A stretch of DNA of 17,097 nt from Rhodospirillaceae bacterium UBA3470 (GTDB taxonomy: Bacteria; Pseudomonadota; Alphaproteobacteria; Rhodospirillales; Casp-alpha2): contig DFRF01000117.1 in the NCBI GenBank assembly GCA_002378125.1, positions 17,175 to 34,271 on the forward strand, written 5' to 3'. Under the pieces are notes generated by a model. That model was not told the origin of the DNA and ran no database searches. It saw only the letters and a list, made by a program, of their open reading frames with translations. The position numbers and the translations under genes are program-made. Below, piece by piece: positions 15,833 through 17,097 of this stretch (the first letter of the stretch is position 1; each line of letters begins with the position of its first letter).

Positions 15833-17097
15833 CTATTCCTTGGCCGACGCCAGCTTCTCCTTGAGGGCCCCGTTGAGCATGTCGTCCACCCACCAGGTGG
15901 TGAACTGGTTGCCTTGGGTGGGCGTGATCTTCGGCCGGCCGAACTTATTCCAGAAGGCGACCCGGTCGTACTTCGCGTGCCAGTGCGGGATCACCCAGTG
16001 GCCCCACTGCAGGACGCGGTCCAGGCTCTTTACGGCAGCGATCAAATCCTTTCGCGACGGCGCGGAAATAACCTTTTCGATGATCGCGTCGATGACGGGG
16101 TCCTTGATGCCGATGGTGTTGCGCCCGCCTTCAAGGTCCGCGGCTTCGGTACCCCAGAAGTTGCGTTGTTCGTTACCGGGAGATAGCGATTGGCCCCATC
16201 CGCCGACGATGACATCGAAGTCATAGGTCTGGATGCGGCGGCGGTATTGGGATGGGTCGACGGTCCGCACGCTGACCTTGACGCCCAGCTTCTCCAGGTT
16301 CTTAGCGAAGGGGAGAACGATGCGTTCGAACAGCGGACTGACTAGCAGCACCTCGAATCCGAGAGCTTGGCCCGTCGCGGCGTTGACCCGTTCGCCATCC
16401 TTGATCACCCAGCCCGCGTCCTTCAGTAGCTTTCCGGCCACGCGCAGGTTTTTTCGCATCTGCCGCGGGCCGCCGCCCTTCGGTGCCTGGTAGACCTTGG
16501 TGAAGACCTCATCGGGGACCTGACCCTTATAGGGCGTAAGTATCTTCAATTCGTCAGGCGACGGGAGTTCGGTCGCGGCTAATTCCGAATTGGAGAAGAA
16601 GCTGTGGGTGCGCGTGTACTGGCCATAGAACAGGGTCTTGTTGGACCATTCGAAATCGAAGCCGTAAGCAAGGGCCTGGCGCAGGCGCTTGTCTTTGAAT
16701 ATGTCGCGGCGCGTGTTGAAGACGAAGGCCTGCATGCCCGATGAGCGGTTGTGGGTGATTTCTTCCCTCTTAATTAGGCCCTGGCCGACGGCCTTAAAAT
16801 TGTAGGCCGTGGCCCATGCCTTTGACGAGTTTTCCGAACGGTAGTCGTACTCGCCGGCCTTGAAAGCTTCCAGCGCGATGGTGTTGTCGCGATAATAGTC
16901 GAAACGGATGGTATCGAAGTTGTAGTTGCCCTTATGAACTGCTAGGTCCTTGCCCCAGTAGTCCTTGACCCGTTCGACGACGACGAAGCGGCCGGCTTCG
17001 AAGGATTTGATCTTATAGGGCCCCGAGCCGAGCGGCGGCTCTAACGTGGTCTTAGTGAAGTCCCTGTCCGCCCAATAGTGCTTAGGTAACACGGTTA
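15833..17097 (-). CDS. yejA: peptide ABC transporter substrate-binding protein (YejA-like), 5' end cut off
   Basis: This is the periplasmic binding protein of the importer, of the large SBP family 5 (oligopeptide-binding) class. Only the C-terminal 420 or so residues are in the window; full proteins of this kind run to about 600. The frame continues to the last base, and a GTG at 17092 is internal rather than a start, since LPKHYW is a mid-protein family motif. Visible landmarks are GSGPYKIKSFEAGR, YWGKDLAV, the helix KRLRQALAYGFDFEW, and FDVIVGGWGQSLSPGNEQ. Near the end, GHWVIPHWHAKYDRVAFWNKF is typical of YejA. The signal peptide and any lipobox lie outside the window, so export is inferred from the family. 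The stop is TAG at 15833-15835, 35 bases before yejB, so this is the first gene of the operon and its promoter is not visible. Ligand specificity (peptide length, microcin-like compounds) cannot be read directly. Confidence 0.93.
   Translation of the reverse strand, partial: TVLPKHYWADRDFTKTTLEPPLGSGPYKIKSFEAGRFVVVERVKDYWGKDLAVHKGNYNFDTIRFDYYRDNTIALEAFKAGEYDYRSENSSKAWATAYNFKAVGQGLIKREEITHNRSSGMQAFVFNTRRDIFKDKRLRQALAYGFDFEWSNKTLFYGQYTRTHSFFSNSELAATELPSPDELKILTPYKGQVPDEVFTKVYQAPKGGGPRQMRKNLRVAGKLLKDAGWVIKDGERVNAATGQALGFEVLLVSPLFERIVLPFAKNLEKLGVKVSVRTVDPSQYRRRIQTYDFDVIVGGWGQSLSPGNEQRNFWGTEAADLEGGRNTIGIKDPVIDAIIEKVISAPSRKDLIAAVKSLDRVLQWGHWVIPHWHAKYDRVAFWNKFGRPKITPTQGNQFTTWWVDDMLNGALKEKLASAKE

Noticed and set aside
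1..17097. Search for a new defence, mobile, toxin, RNA or biosynthetic system
   Set aside because: Every sizeable stretch is covered by a recognisable metabolic or transport gene, no gap exceeds 200 bases, and no repeats, integrases, RNA genes or CRISPR arrays were found.

Overview
The window looks like an ordinary chromosomal stretch from an alphaproteobacterium. The grounds are a GltB/GltD pair of the bacterial NADPH type, a TRAP dicarboxylate-type permease beside CoA-transferase and MaoC genes, and a complete-looking YejABEF-type peptide importer. No 16S or other marker is present, so a genus cannot be named. Most genes are GC-rich (hand counts of 60-base lines near 12301 and 15241 give about 63-65 %). 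The left edge is clearly AT-richer (five sampled lines between 241 and 780 give about 38-43 %).

Layout. (1) 1-2481: the 3' half of a TRAP large-permease gene (dctM family) runs rightward into a convergent MaoC-type hydratase gene. That gene is in turn divergent from a family III (CaiB/BaiF) CoA-transferase gene. Together they suggest uptake of a carboxylic acid, its activation to a CoA ester and hydration. (2) 2579-8671: gltB-gltD, read leftward, encodes the two subunits of glutamate synthase. (3) 8866-9669: uppP, read rightward from a TTG start and divergent from gltB, encodes undecaprenyl-diphosphate phosphatase. (4) 9676-11768: a leftward two-gene unit holds a GhrA-like 2-hydroxyacid dehydrogenase gene whose stop codon overlaps the TTG start of an M20 (ArgE/DapE-like) hydrolase gene. 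(5) 11960-17097: a leftward yejA-yejB-yejE-yejF operon has close or overlapping junctions, and yejA is cut by the window edge.

How they may work together. GltBD is housekeeping ammonia assimilation, and UppP recycles the cell-wall lipid carrier. The Yej importer brings in peptides or peptide-like compounds. The hydroxyacid dehydrogenase/M20 pair downstream on the same strand could process small amide or keto-acid substrates, but that link rests only on proximity.

I see no phage, IS element, CRISPR array, tRNA, rRNA, toxin-antitoxin or defence module, and nothing that amounts to a new multi-gene system. The most unusual observation is in the M20 protein: by motif alignment, two of the five usual metal ligands are replaced (Glu to Ser153, His to Gly358), and both belong to the same metal site, while every ligand of the other site and the catalytic base remain.
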